Source of the DNA: Sphingobium sp.
GTDB lineage: Bacteria > Pseudomonadota > Alphaproteobacteria > Sphingomonadales > Sphingomonadaceae
Reading direction: 5' to 3'
DNA length: 64,000 nt
Assembly: GCA_023266575.1 (NCBI GenBank)
Contig: JAHFPV010000003.1
Span: 172,308 to 236,307 of the forward strand
Position numbers and translations under genes: made by a program. Under the pieces are notes generated by a model. It was given only the letters and a program-made list of their open reading frames with translations, ran no database searches and was not told where the DNA came from. Shown in pieces: positions 8,231 through 16,939 of this stretch. Within the stretch, counting starts at the first letter, position 1, and every line of letters starts with the position of its first letter.

Positions 8231-9654
8231 AGGGTCGTCCTCCTGGCAAGAGCGACGCCCCGCGCGGTCGCAAACCCGCTGCCCCCGGCAAACCCGCCGC
8301 TGGCAAAGCAGCGCCTGGCAAAGCCTTCGGCAAGCCAGCCGCCGGTAAATCCGCCCCCGGCAAGCCGACCGGCGCGCCCGGCCGCGCCCGTGGCGGCGCA
8401 AAGGCCGCGACCGCGCGCAAGGGGGAGGGCGGCAAGCCCGCCTTCAAGCCGCCCTTCAAGTCCGGCCCGAAAAAGCCCGCTGCCAAGCCCGCCGCCGCCA
8501 AGGCCGCACCCGTGGTGCAGGCCGCCGCACCCAAGCCATCGGCGGCCAAGGGCGTCTCGCTCGACGTGCGCCAGTATCGGGTCCAGCCCGACGATGACGG
8601 CATCCGCCTCGACCGCTGGTTCCAGCGGCATCTGCCCGATGTCGGCTTCAACATCGTGTCGCGCTGGTCGCGCACCGGCCAGTTGCGCATCGACGGCGCA
8701 CGCGCCGCGCCGGGCGATCGCATCGCCGAGGGGCAGATGATCCGTGTCCCTCCCGCCGAAGCCAAGGCCGCGCCCTCCGAACGCCCCGCCAAGCGCGCGA
8801 TGGTCATCGACCTGACCGAGGACGAGATCGCCTATGTGCAGGAAATGGTGATCCACCGCGACGCGCAGGCGATCGTCATCAACAAGCCGCCGGGCCTCGC
8901 CACGCAGGGCGGGACCAAGACGGACGAGCATGTCGATAAATTGCTCGATGGCCTCATCTTCAACGCCGAATCGCGGCCCAAGCTGGTCCACCGGCTGGAC
9001 AAGGATACGTCGGGCGCTTTGCTGCTCGCCCGCTCCAGCCGCGCCGCCGCCCATTTTGCCAAGGCTTTTTCCAGCCGTACCGCGCGCAAAGTCTATTGGG
9101 CCCTGGTCATCGGCGTGCCTGCCATCGCAGACGGCATGATCGAGCTGCCGCTGGCCAAGCAACCCGGCACGGGCGGCGAAAAAATGCATGTCGATGAAGC
9201 CGAAGGGCTGCCCGCGCGCACCCGCTATCGCGTCATCGAACGGGCGGGCAACCGCGCCGCCTGGGTCGAGCTGCAACCCTATACCGGCCGCACCCATCAG
9301 TTGCGCGTCCATCTCGCCGCTATCGGCCACCCGATCGTCGGCGACGGCAAATATGGCGGCAAGGACAGTTTCCTGACCGGCACGATCAGCCGCAAGATGC
9401 ACCTTCACGCCCGCCGCATCCGCGTCGATCATCCCGACGGTGGCCGGGTGGACGTGATGGCGGACCTGCCCGCCCATTTCGCCTCCAGCCTGGCCGATCT
9501 CGGCTTCGACCTCAGCCTCGGCGACATGCCGCTGGATGACGAGATCGACCGCAGCCCCACGCGCGAGGATGAAAAGAAGTTCGCGCGCCAGCACGCCAAG
9601 CAAGTGCGCAAGGACCGCAAGGGCGAACGGCGCTCGCGCGGCGGGGGCGAATAG
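8227..9654 (+). CDS. RluA-family pseudouridine synthase with basic low-complexity N-terminus
   Basis: A 475-residue protein. Residues 1 to about 113 are a Lys/Pro/Ala/Gly-rich tract with repeats such as GKPAAGKAAPGK and AAKPAAAKAAP. An S4-like RNA-binding segment follows (IRLDRWFQRHLP to about 175), then the catalytic domain with HRLDKDTSG (255-263, catalytic Asp-258) and GRTHQLRVHLA. It is related to RluC/RluD, which modify 23S rRNA uridines; the exact site cannot be assigned. The C-terminus is also charged (KQVRKDRKGERRSRG). Start overlaps crcB by ATGA. Confidence 0.92.
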   Translation: MKGRPPGKSDAPRGRKPAAPGKPAAGKAAPGKAFGKPAAGKSAPGKPTGAPGRARGGAKAATARKGEGGKPAFKPPFKSGPKKPAAKPAAAKAAPVVQAAAPKPSAAKGVSLDVRQYRVQPDDDGIRLDRWFQRHLPDVGFNIVSRWSRTGQLRIDGARAAPGDRIAEGQMIRVPPAEAKAAPSERPAKRAMVIDLTEDEIAYVQEMVIHRDAQAIVINKPPGLATQGGTKTDEHVDKLLDGLIFNAESRPKLVHRLDKDTSGALLLARSSRAAAHFAKAFSSRTARKVYWALVIGVPAIADGMIELPLAKQPGTGGEKMHVDEAEGLPARTRYRVIERAGNRAAWVELQPYTGRTHQLRVHLAAIGHPIVGDGKYGGKDSFLTGTISRKMHLHARRIRVDHPDGGRVDVMADLPAHFASSLADLGFDLSLGDMPLDDEIDRSPTREDEKKFARQHAKQVRKDRKGERRSRGGGE

Positions 9655-9665
9655 GGACAGCGTCG

Positions 9666-10325
9666 ATGCCTAACCCCCTGGTCGTGTTCGATTGCGACGG
9701 CACGCTGGTCGACAGCCAGCATAATATCTGCGCCGCCATGGCCCGCGCGTTCGAGGACGCGAAGCTTGCCGCGCCGGATCGCCTCGCCATCCTCTCGGTC
9801 GTCGGCCTTTCGCTGCCCCACGCCATGGCCCGGCTGCTGCCGGACGCGGAGGCGGATTTTCACGATCATCTCTCGGAGCGCTACAAGCTGGCGTTTCAGG
9901 CGATGCGGCGCGAAAATGCCGTGTCCGAACCGCTCTATCCCGGCATCGCCGATCTGGTGCATGACCTGGACCGCGCGGGCTGGCTGCTGGGCGTCGCCAC
10001 CGGCAAGTCGGATCGCGGCCTGGCGCTCTGCCTCACCCATCATGGCCTGATCGACCGCTTCGTCACGCTCCAGACCGCTGATCGCCACCCGTCCAAGCCG
10101 CATCCCTCCATGCTGCTGACCGCCATGGCCGAAGCAGGAGCCGCGCCCGACACCACCGTCATGATCGGCGACACCAGTTTCGACATCGACATGGGGCTGG
10201 CGGCAGGCGTCCGCAGCATCGGCGTCGCCTGGGGCTATCATGCGCCGGACGAGCTGATCGCGGCAGGCGCGCAAGCCGTGGCCATGGACAGCGCGCAATT
10301 GCGCGGCCATATCGGCGCGCCATGA
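9666..10325 (+). CDS. HAD-superfamily hydrolase, phosphoglycolate-phosphatase-like
   Basis: A 219-residue HAD subfamily IA hydrolase. Motif I is VVFDCDGTLVDS (Asp-9 nucleophile, Asp-11 acid), motif II is GVATGKSDRG, motif III is the HPSKPHP lysine, and motif IV is MIGDTSFDIDMG. A helical cap follows motif I. Its place between an RluA synthase and atp12 is a recurrent alphaproteobacterial arrangement (from memory). The stop overlaps the next start by ATGA. Substrate unproven. Confidence 0.9.
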   Translation: MPNPLVVFDCDGTLVDSQHNICAAMARAFEDAKLAAPDRLAILSVVGLSLPHAMARLLPDAEADFHDHLSERYKLAFQAMRRENAVSEPLYPGIADLVHDLDRAGWLLGVATGKSDRGLALCLTHHGLIDRFVTLQTADRHPSKPHPSMLLTAMAEAGAAPDTTVMIGDTSFDIDMGLAAGVRSIGVAWGYHAPDELIAAGAQAVAMDSAQLRGHIGAP

Positions 10326-10576
10326 CCGACTTTCCGCCTCCGCCCCCCGTTGATCCCGAAAAGATCGCCCGCCAGCGTCATTTCGCCATCGGCCTGTTCC
10401 GCCTGTCGGGTGCCTTCATCGTCATGTTCGGCTTCCTCGCCATCATGCAGCGCTTCACCTGGGTGCAGGGGGACAAGGCCAAGGCGTTCGGCGCGATCAT
10501 GGTCATCGTCGGCTTGTTCCAGTTCATGATCGTCCCGCGCCTGATGCTGGCCCTGTTCAAGCGCACCAAGCCATGA
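10322..10576 (+). CDS. Small two-helix membrane protein
   Basis: An 84-residue protein with a Pro-rich cytoplasmic start (DFPPPPPVDPEK) and two predicted transmembrane helices (around 22-42 and 57-77). No named family recognised. It is coupled by ATGA overlaps to both the HAD hydrolase before it and atp12 after it, so it is part of that operon. Confidence 0.75.
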   Translation: MTDFPPPPPVDPEKIARQRHFAIGLFRLSGAFIVMFGFLAIMQRFTWVQGDKAKAFGAIMVIVGLFQFMIVPRLMLALFKRTKP

Positions 10577-11268
10577 AGCGCTTTTACAAGGACGTTGCGG
10601 TCGTATCCGCTGACGAAGGCTTTGCCATCCAGCTCGACACCCGCCCCGTCCGCACCCCAGCCCGCGCGCTGCTGGCGCTGCCCACGCCAGCGCTGGCCGA
10701 TGCCGTCGCTGCCGAATGGCGCGCGCAGGGTGAGAGCGTCGATCCCGCCACCATGCCGCTCACCGGCCTTGCCAATGCCGCGATCGACCATATCGTCCCC
10801 AATCAAGCCAGCTTTGCCGCAGGGATCGCCCGCTATGGCGAGAGCGACCTGCTCTGCTACCGCGCCGATGCCCCGCAAACGCTGGTGGAGCGGCAGGCGG
10901 CAGCCTGGGAGCCACTGCTCGACTGGGCGCGGGCGCGCTATGACGTCGCCTTCGTCGTGACGCAGGGGATCTGGCCGGTCGACCAGCCCGCGCAGACGCT
11001 AACCCGGCTCGGCGCAGCGGTCGCGGCCTTCGATCCCTTCCTGCTCGCTGGCCTCTCCACGCTGGTCAACCTCAGCGGATCGCTCATCTGCGGCCTCGCC
11101 ATTGTCGATGGCGGCCATGATCTGGGCGCCATCTGGCAGGCCGCAGAAATCGACGAGGCGTGGCAGATCGAACAATGGGGCGAGGATGCGCAGGCCGCCG
11201 CCCGCAACGCCCGGCGCGCCGCCGATTTTGCCATAGCTGGAGCGTTTTGCGCGATGAGCCGCCCCTGA
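10573..11268 (+). CDS. ATP12-family F1-ATPase assembly chaperone
   Basis: A 231-residue protein matching the ATP12 chaperone family, which binds the F1 alpha subunit during ATP synthase assembly in mitochondria and alphaproteobacteria. Seen: the N-terminal KRFYKDV, LDTRPVRTPARALLALP, MPLTGLANAAIDH and a C-terminal EIDEAWQIEQWGEDAQA. Length is usual for bacterial members. It starts within the ATGA overlap of the preceding gene and closes the crcB-to-atp12 operon. Confidence 0.92.
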   Translation: MKRFYKDVAVVSADEGFAIQLDTRPVRTPARALLALPTPALADAVAAEWRAQGESVDPATMPLTGLANAAIDHIVPNQASFAAGIARYGESDLLCYRADAPQTLVERQAAAWEPLLDWARARYDVAFVVTQGIWPVDQPAQTLTRLGAAVAAFDPFLLAGLSTLVNLSGSLICGLAIVDGGHDLGAIWQAAEIDEAWQIEQWGEDAQAAARNARRAADFAIAGAFCAMSRP

Positions 11269-11345
11269 CCCTCTGGGAACCGGCCTGCGCCTTCGTTCAT
11301 TGTCTTTGGGAACTGCTGACCGCAACGACCAAGGAGACCCTGACA

Positions 11346-12080
11346 TTGGCCAAGACCGCCCTGATCGCTTTGATGAGCCTGTCCGCACCGCTGGCTCTTG
11401 CCACCCCCGTCCTGGCGCAGGACGCCCCCGCGACGGCTCAGGCCGCTCCCGCCGCCGCGCAGATGACCCCGGCCCAGATCGCCGCCTTCAACAGCGCGGT
11501 CACGGCCTTCACCGCCGGACAGGCGGCCCAGCAGGCGGGCGACAATGCCGGGGCCGTCGCCAAATATGACGCCGCGCTCCCCGCCATCCGCACCGCGGTA
11601 GAGGTGGACCCGTCGAAAATCGACAATGTCAATTTCCTCGCCAACGCCCTGTATACCGACGCCGCTGCCTATGGCGCGCTGGGCCAGATGGACAAGGTGA
11701 TCGCGCTGTACGGCGAATCGGTGCCGCACTGGCGCAAGGTGGTGGAAGCCAAGCCCACGGATGCGGCCAGCCGCAACATATTGGCGGGCATATTGATCCA
11801 GATGGGTAACCAGAAACTCGCCGCCCAGGACAAGACGGGTTCCGCCCCGCTCTACACCGAAGCGCTGGTCCTGGCCCGAAAATCGGCGTCAGAAAATGCG
11901 GCGGACAAGGTGACGAAAAACATCCTCCTCTCCGCCCTCATCGGTGCAAGCCAGACCAGCACCGACACCGCGCTTCAGGCCGAAGCAGTGGCGCTCAGCA
12001 AGACGATGCTGGCCGATGGCTCGGTCGATGCGACCAATAAGCCCGCCGCCGAAGCGCTGACGGGCGCGAAGGCGGGGTAA
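11346..12080 (+). CDS. Exported TPR-like protein
   Basis: About 244 residues from a TTG start at 11346, preceded by AAGGAG at nine bases. A signal peptide follows directly (ALIALMSLSAPLALATPVLA before QDAP). The open frame extends upstream into atp12 but that part is not signal-peptide-like. The mature part has an Ala/Gln-rich linker and helical repeats resembling tetratricopeptides (AVAKYDAALPAIRTAVEV; AYGALGQMDKVIALYGES; LYTEALVLARKSAS). Probably a periplasmic scaffold; partner unknown. Confidence 0.8.
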   Translation: MAKTALIALMSLSAPLALATPVLAQDAPATAQAAPAAAQMTPAQIAAFNSAVTAFTAGQAAQQAGDNAGAVAKYDAALPAIRTAVEVDPSKIDNVNFLANALYTDAAAYGALGQMDKVIALYGESVPHWRKVVEAKPTDAASRNILAGILIQMGNQKLAAQDKTGSAPLYTEALVLARKSASENAADKVTKNILLSALIGASQTSTDTALQAEAVALSKTMLADGSVDATNKPAAEALTGAKAG

Positions 12081-12106
12081 TAGCCACCGCGGCAACTCTG
12101 CCTTAA

Positions 12107-12154
12107 CCCCATCCCTTTGATTGGAGTCGCGCGCTTCCAATCAAAGGGATGGGG
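12107..12154. terminator. Perfect 19-bp hairpin between convergent genes
   Basis: The arms at 12107-12125 and 12136-12154 are exact reverse complements around a 10-base loop. The hairpin lies between the convergent TPR gene and the L,D-transpeptidase gene, as expected for a bidirectional terminator, although there is no long T run on either side. Confidence 0.6.
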
Positions 12155-12183
12155 GTCGCATGTGACTTTTCGTTACCCTACAA

Positions 12184-12295
12184 CGTCATCCTGAATTTAT
12201 TTCAGGATTCATCGTGCCCAAAAAGCCGCCGCTCGTGACGAGAAATGGATGCTGAGCCGCAGGCCAGCGCAGCTAAACAAGTTCAGCATGACGAT
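12184..12295. repeat. Intergenic inverted repeat, CGTCATCCTGAA family
   Basis: The left end CGTCATCCTGAATTTATTTC faces the right end GTTCAGCATGACGATG. The interior also folds (CGCTCGTGACGAG). This type of dispersed element is common in sphingomonads. With the 12107 hairpin it accounts for the 270-base gap between genes; nothing else is evident there. Confidence 0.6.
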
Positions 12296-12350
12296 GAAGG
12301 ATGGGGCCGTTCTATATGCGGTCTTAAGTCTTAAAGATCAGAGCGGCTTT

Positions 12351-13010
12351 TTACCCCGCAACCCCAATCTTGTCCGCATAGAGCAACCGCCCGCTGCCCA
12401 GCAGCCCCAGCAATTGCGGCAGCATGTGCGGCGCGACCGCGAAGCAGCCTTCGCTCCGTCCGCATTTGCCCCATGTGGCGATATGGTCCTCGCCCACATA
12501 GTCCGCGCCATGGACGACGATGGCGCGTGGTTCGGCATTGTTGTTCTGCGGGTCCAGCCCAATGAGCCGCATCGCCCGGCCATGCTGGCCGATATATTGT
12601 TCGCCGGTCTTGAACGCGCCTGAACTGCTAGCCAGCGAATTGGGTTCGTTGGAAAAACTGTGGAGCCAGCCGCTATGCGCCGGGTCCGATCCGCGGCCAT
12701 GGGCAACCAGATAGCTGCTGCTTTGCCCGCCGATCAGGTCGACGATATGGAAGCGCAAATCCTTCGACGGCGCATTGAAGTCGGCGATCGCCACCCGGTC
12801 CCGCAGGGTGAAGGCGTCGCCATGCCGGTCGAGCGCCGCCTTGGCGCGTTCGAGCAGCGACGCATAGGGCTTGGCCGCTACCGGCTGCACGACCGGCGTC
12901 GCTGACACAGGGGCGGGCATCACTGGCACGGCCGCCCGGCCGATGCTGTCGGATAGAAACGAAAAGGCGAGTCCGCTTGCAGCGAACTTCGTGAAATTGC
13001 GGCGATCCAT
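12351..13010 (-). CDS. YkuD_2-type murein L,D-transpeptidase-like protein, Tat-exported
   Basis: A 219-residue protein. The N-terminus DRRNFTKF plus a hydrophobic stretch is a twin-arginine signal. The catalytic part has the His motif AIVVHGADYVGE and the Cys motif GRSEGCFAV, which fit the YkuD_2 L,D-transpeptidase fold acting on peptidoglycan peptides. AHGRGSDPAHSGWLHSFSN is also characteristic. It lies just downstream of another L,D-transpeptidase and a lipoprotein on the same strand. Confidence 0.87.
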   Translation of the reverse strand: MDRRNFTKFAASGLAFSFLSDSIGRAAVPVMPAPVSATPVVQPVAAKPYASLLERAKAALDRHGDAFTLRDRVAIADFNAPSKDLRFHIVDLIGGQSSSYLVAHGRGSDPAHSGWLHSFSNEPNSLASSSGAFKTGEQYIGQHGRAMRLIGLDPQNNNAEPRAIVVHGADYVGEDHIATWGKCGRSEGCFAVAPHMLPQLLGLLGSGRLLYADKIGVAG

Positions 13011-13062
13011 AATCCCAATATAGCAAAGACGCAGCCCCGCTCCAAGAGCGGGGCGATGCGCC

Positions 13063-13371
13063 TTATGGCGCGGAACCGCTCGCTTCGTCTGCGGGCTGGC
13101 TCTCTTCGCCTTCCTGGGGCAGGCGCGCGGTCATACCGGTGGCGTCGGCATCATCCTGAATCTGCTGCTGTTCCGACACGGACGGCGGCGCGGCCGGAGT
13201 CGCGACGGCATTGTTGGACGGCGGCGGCAGCACCGCGTCCGGCTCCTCGATGATGACATTCTCGACCGGCGGCTCGACCAGATTATTGGTCGCCGTCGGC
13301 TCTTCTTCCTTCTTGCCGCAGGCGGACAGGGCAAGGGCACCGGCTAGGGCGAACAGGGCAATTTTACGCAT
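13063..13371 (-). CDS. Small acidic Pro-rich lipoprotein
   Basis: A 102-residue lipoprotein with lipobox LSAC (Cys-18). The mature chain begins GKKEEEP and is otherwise a disordered Pro/Glu/Asn/Ala tract. It starts six bases after the stop of the L,D-transpeptidase at 13378 and precedes a second transpeptidase, so it may act in the cell wall, perhaps as a flexible tether (inference). No family recognised. Confidence 0.75.
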   Translation of the reverse strand: MRKIALFALAGALALSACGKKEEEPTATNNLVEPPVENVIIEEPDAVLPPPSNNAVATPAAPPSVSEQQQIQDDADATGMTARLPQEGEESQPADEASGSAP

Positions 13372-13377
13372 GGGTGG

Positions 13378-14850
13378 TCAGTCCTTCGATGCGATCGTCG
13401 GGGAGGGGAGGGCGGTGGGGTCGGCCCGGCGGCTCGACGCCTCGATCTTGGCGGCCAGCAATTTGTCCCAGCCATAGGGGTCGGCGCGAAAACTCATCGT
13501 CCCGTTGCTGCTGGCAAAGGCGGTCCAGTAGAGCAGATAGACCGCCACTTCCTGCGGCAGGGACACACGCTGGGTCTTGCCCGCGTCGATCAGCGTCTGG
13601 ATCTGCCCGTTCAGCTCCGGGTCGCTCGCCACCATCAATTCGGCCAGCGACACCGGCTTTTCCAGCCGGATGCAGCCATGGCTGGCCAGCCGGTCATAGC
13701 TGGCAAATTTGCCGCGGGACGGGGTGTCGTGCAGATAGACGGCGAACGGGTTGGCGAAATCGAACTTCAACCGCCCCAGCGCGCTGTTCGGGCCGGCGGG
13801 CTGGACGATCCGTTCGCCGCCTTCGGGCGTCTTGATGATCTTGTAGCCCTGCCTTGCCAGCGCCGCCCGCCCCTTGGGGAACAGCTCCCGATTGGCGATC
13901 GACATCGGCACGTTCCACGGCGGATTGACCACGATCGAATGGATGTTCGACGTCAGCATCGGCGTCGCATTTTGCGGGCTGCCAGTGACCGCGCGCATCG
14001 ACGTGACCGGCTGGTCGCCCTGGAAAACGGTCAGCACAGCGGCGGCGATGTTCACCTGCACCCGGTTGACCGGCAGGCGGCGAGGCATCCAGCGCCACCG
14101 CTCCATATTGGCCATGATCGCGGCGATCCGGTCGTCCACGCTGACATTGAGCGCCGCCAGCGTCCGCGCGTCGAGCAAGCCGGTGGGATTCAGCCCATAG
14201 CGCCGCTGCGCCCGTTGCAGCACGTCGGTCAGATTCTCCGTTGGCGTGACGCTCTTGTCCTCCAGCGCGATGCGCGCGCGCACCACCATCGGCGCGGACG
14301 TCGCGGTCAGCACTGGCCAGCCGCCTTTGTCGCGGATCGCCTCATAGGTGGCCAGCCCCTTGCGCAGCCCGTCATAGCCCGCATAGGGCGGCGTCAGCGC
14401 ATTGGCCCATTGCGCCAGCCGATCCTCGGCCACCGCCTTGGCCAGTCCTGGGCGCGGATCGAACCGTTCGGGGCGTAGCGCCCATATCTCCAGAAAATCG
14501 GCAGTATCGACCCGCCCGGTGGACAGCGCCTTGGCCCGGTCCAGCACGGCGTTGACCAGCGCTTCGCCGGTCAGGCTGGCAGTCGCCTTGCTGCGCGCCA
14601 TCAGCCCCTGTTCCGCCCCACCGCGCAGCCAGCCATTCGCCCACGCCTCCTGCGCCGCCGATAGCGGCGGGATGGGCGCTGGCAATGGCGCGGGCGGCAC
14701 CGGTTGCACCATGGCCGGGGGCAGGGTCGGCGCGGTGGCCGGGGGTTGCGTTACCGGCGTCTGGGCGTAAGCGGGCAGGGTGCTGGCATTAAGGACACTG
14801 GCGCTCAGCAGGGCCAGCGTCGAAAAACGGATCATGTCGGGACGGTTCAT
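13378..14850 (-). CDS. L,D-transpeptidase, YcbB/LdtD-like
   Basis: A 490-residue exported enzyme. A signal peptide (ending around STLPAYA) is followed by a Pro-rich linker, a helical scaffold region, a putative peptidoglycan-binding segment (LQRAQRRYGLNPTGLLDART) and a YkuD catalytic domain with LHDTPSRGKF and LASHGCIRLE, which holds the nucleophilic Cys. This architecture matches E. coli LdtD (YcbB), which makes 3-3 cross-links in peptidoglycan. First gene of a three-gene minus-strand wall cluster. Confidence 0.92.
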   Translation of the reverse strand: MNRPDMIRFSTLALLSASVLNASTLPAYAQTPVTQPPATAPTLPPAMVQPVPPAPLPAPIPPLSAAQEAWANGWLRGGAEQGLMARSKATASLTGEALVNAVLDRAKALSTGRVDTADFLEIWALRPERFDPRPGLAKAVAEDRLAQWANALTPPYAGYDGLRKGLATYEAIRDKGGWPVLTATSAPMVVRARIALEDKSVTPTENLTDVLQRAQRRYGLNPTGLLDARTLAALNVSVDDRIAAIMANMERWRWMPRRLPVNRVQVNIAAAVLTVFQGDQPVTSMRAVTGSPQNATPMLTSNIHSIVVNPPWNVPMSIANRELFPKGRAALARQGYKIIKTPEGGERIVQPAGPNSALGRLKFDFANPFAVYLHDTPSRGKFASYDRLASHGCIRLEKPVSLAELMVASDPELNGQIQTLIDAGKTQRVSLPQEVAVYLLYWTAFASSNGTMSFRADPYGWDKLLAAKIEASSRRADPTALPSPTIASKD

Positions 14851-14906
14851 GCTGGACCAGATAGCGCAAAGCGGCCACCGTTCAAATCACGATAGCGGAA
14901 AAGATC

Positions 14907-15806
14907 ATGCTGCACGTCGTTCACCATCCTGCCTATGTCTCTCCCGCAACACCCGGCAGCCGCTTTCGTTTCGACAAATATGGGCTGGTGATGGAGGCGC
15001 TGCGCGAAATTGCGCCGCCCATGACCCTCCACACCCCCGATCCGATGCCGCGCGCCTGGATAGAGGCGGTGCATGATCCCGACTATGTGGAGGAGGTGCT
15101 GACGCTCACCGTCCCGCCGCCCAAGGAAAGGCGGATCGGCTTTCGGGTGACGGAGCGGGTGATGCGTCGCTCCCTGCTGTCGCCCGGCGGCACATGGGCC
15201 GCGGCGCGGCTGGCGCGCATCCATGGCTTTGCCGCCAATGCCGCAGGCGGCAGCCATCATGCGCTGGCCGATAGCGGGGCGGGCTATTGCGTGTTCAACG
15301 ACCTGGCCATCGCCGCCAACCGGCTGATCGCGGAGGGGGAGGCGGATCGCATCCTGATCCTGGATCTGGACGTGCATCAGGGCGATGGCACCGCGTCGCT
15401 GCTGGCGGGCCGGTCGGACATTTTCACCTTGTCGATCCATGCGGAAAAAAATTTCCCGGTGCGAAAGGCCCGCTCCACGCTCGACATCGGCCTGCCTGAC
15501 GGGGTGGAGGACGCCGCCTATCTCGCCATCCTGCACGACACGCTGCCGCCCGTGCTCGCCGATTTTGCGCCGGACCTCATCCTCTATCAGGCCGGGGTCG
15601 ATCCCCATGGCGACGACCGGCTGGGGCGTCTAGCCCTGACCGACGCGGGCCTCGACGCGCGCGACCGCTATGTCATGCGACAGGCAAGGGCGCGGGCCAT
15701 TCCCGTCGCCAGCACCATGGGCGGCGGCTATGGCGAGGACCGCATGGCCGTCGCCCACCGCCACGCCGCCTGCATGATCCGCATGGCGCAGGAAGCTATG
15801 GCGTGA
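14907..15806 (+). CDS. Histone-deacetylase-superfamily hydrolase
   Basis: A 299-residue zinc hydrolase of the arginase/deacetylase fold. Diagnostic motifs are AGGSHHA (tandem His), [15 protein letters not shown] (zinc Asp/His), the zinc Asp in [14 protein letters not shown] and TMGGGYG. Bacterial members deacetylate small amines, acetoin-related or lysine substrates, so the substrate here is not assignable. It is divergent from the L,D-transpeptidase gene, with 56 bases between starts. Confidence 0.92.
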   Translation: MLHVVHHPAYVSPATPGSRFRFDKYGLVMEALREIAPPMTLHTPDPMPRAWIEAVHDPDYVEEVLTLTVPPPKERRIGFRVTERVMRRSLLSPGGTWAAARLARIHGFAANAAGGSHHALADSGAGYCVFNDLAIAANRLIAEGEADRILILDLDVHQGDGTASLLAGRSDIFTLSIHAEKNFPVRKARSTLDIGLPDGVEDAAYLAILHDTLPPVLADFAPDLILYQAGVDPHGDDRLGRLALTDAGLDARDRYVMRQARARAIPVASTMGGGYGEDRMAVAHRHAACMIRMAQEAMA

Positions 15807-15828
15807 CGCGATCTGCCTTTACCAAATT

Positions 15829-15945
15829 CCGTTCGTCCTGAGTAGCCATTGAGCGAAGTTGAAATGGCGTATCGAAGGATGCGTATGCGCACGATGCTTC
15901 GATACGAGCCTTCGACAAGCTCAGCCTCTACTCAGCACGAACGGA
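15829..15945. repeat. Composite inverted repeat, CCGTTCG family
   Basis: Outer arms CCGTTCGTCCTGAGTAG (15829-15845) and CTACTCAGCACGAACGG (15929-15945), with an inner stem CGTATCGAAG / CTTCGATACG. Its ends match those at 1661, 4124 and 5579. It lies between the convergent deacetylase and membrane-protein genes. Confidence 0.85.
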
Positions 15946-15972
15946 GGTTGTGCAGGCTAAAGTTATCCCGCC

Positions 15973-16536
15973 CTAATGGACCGTCCCGACCGTCGGTTGC
16001 GCCCCGTCCATCAGCTTGGCCGCGATCAGCCCTGCCACCGCCAGCGCGACGAAATCGCTGAACCCCAGATAAAGAATATAGCCCCAGGGCGCATGGTTGA
16101 ACACGGCCTGCCCGATATCCATCCACAGCACCGTCGCCAGCGCGAAGATCAGGCTGACCCGCGCCCGCTCGGCAAAGCCGGTCGTGACGAACCGCAGCGC
16201 CAGCGCGATCAGCACGCCCACCACCAGCGCCAGGATCAGCCCGCCGATCAGGCTGGCGCTGTCCATCACTGGAAAGCCGCTGCTATTGTAGAAAATCTGC
16301 GCGACCGGACCCTTGCCATACAGGATGGTGCCTTCGGCCGTCGCCGGATCGGGAATGGTATAGACGCCGGTGCCGGTCGTGTTGAGCGCCTGCGCCAGCG
16401 CCGCCTGCAAATTGGCGCTCGCCTGCCCCTCGGCGCGGCTCATAGCCAGCGCGCTCAGCGGCGTGCCCCAGAAGATGAAGCCTGTGATAAACATCGCAAA
16501 GCCGCCCAGCAGGCCGCCGATTACCGTCCGTATCAT
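15973..16536 (-). CDS. Membrane protein, unknown function
   Basis: About 187 residues with four predicted transmembrane helices: one near the N-terminus (TVIGGLLGGFAMFITGFIFW), two in the middle and one at the C-terminus, plus a ~70-residue soluble loop after the first helix containing YTIPDPATAEGTILYGKGP. Two ATGs occur in tandem (16539, 16536); the second has better spacing from GGAG. No family recognised with confidence. It follows the his operon on the same strand after ~75 bases. Confidence 0.75.
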   Translation of the reverse strand: MIRTVIGGLLGGFAMFITGFIFWGTPLSALAMSRAEGQASANLQAALAQALNTTGTGVYTIPDPATAEGTILYGKGPVAQIFYNSSGFPVMDSASLIGGLILALVVGVLIALALRFVTTGFAERARVSLIFALATVLWMDIGQAVFNHAPWGYILYLGFSDFVALAVAGLIAAKLMDGAQPTVGTVH

Positions 16537-16610
16537 CATGCTCTCCACTCCCTGTCCCGCCCATGAGGCTAGGCCAGAACGCAGCGGACGCAATATCTAT
16601 CCGATGATTG

Positions 16611-16931
16611 TCAGTCCGCGGGGCGCGATGCCTTCTCGGCAATGCCCGACACGCCCTCGCGCCGCTCCAACTCGTCGCACACATCGTCGAGCGAAATGTC
16701 GCAATCGGCGAGCAGCAGCAGCAGGTGGAACAGCAGGTCCGCGCTTTCGCCAACCACGCCGTCACGGTCGTCCGCCATCGCGGCGATCACCGTCTCGACG
16801 GCTTCCTCGCCCACCTTCTGCGCAATCTTGCCACGCCCCCGCGCGCTCAGCTTGGCGACATAGGATGTGGACGGGTCAGCCGAGCGCCGCTGGCGGATCG
16901 TCTGTTCCAGTTGGTGGAGGGTTTCGCGCAT
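16611..16931 (-). CDS. hisE: Phosphoribosyl-ATP diphosphatase
   Basis: A 106-residue MazG-fold enzyme for the second step of histidine synthesis. It hydrolyses phosphoribosyl-ATP to phosphoribosyl-AMP. Seen: QRRSADPSTSYVAKL, GEEAVETVIAAMADDRDGVVGESADLLFHLLLLL with the metal-binding Glu/Asp residues, and the C-terminal LERREGVSGIAEKASR. The ATG at 16931 has GAGGA at a good distance. A GTG at 16943 that overlaps the hisF stop (GTGA) is the alternative start. Last gene of the his cluster. Confidence 0.95.
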   Translation of the reverse strand: MRETLHQLEQTIRQRRSADPSTSYVAKLSARGRGKIAQKVGEEAVETVIAAMADDRDGVVGESADLLFHLLLLLADCDISLDDVCDELERREGVSGIAEKASRPAD

Positions 16932-16939
16932 GTCTGTCC

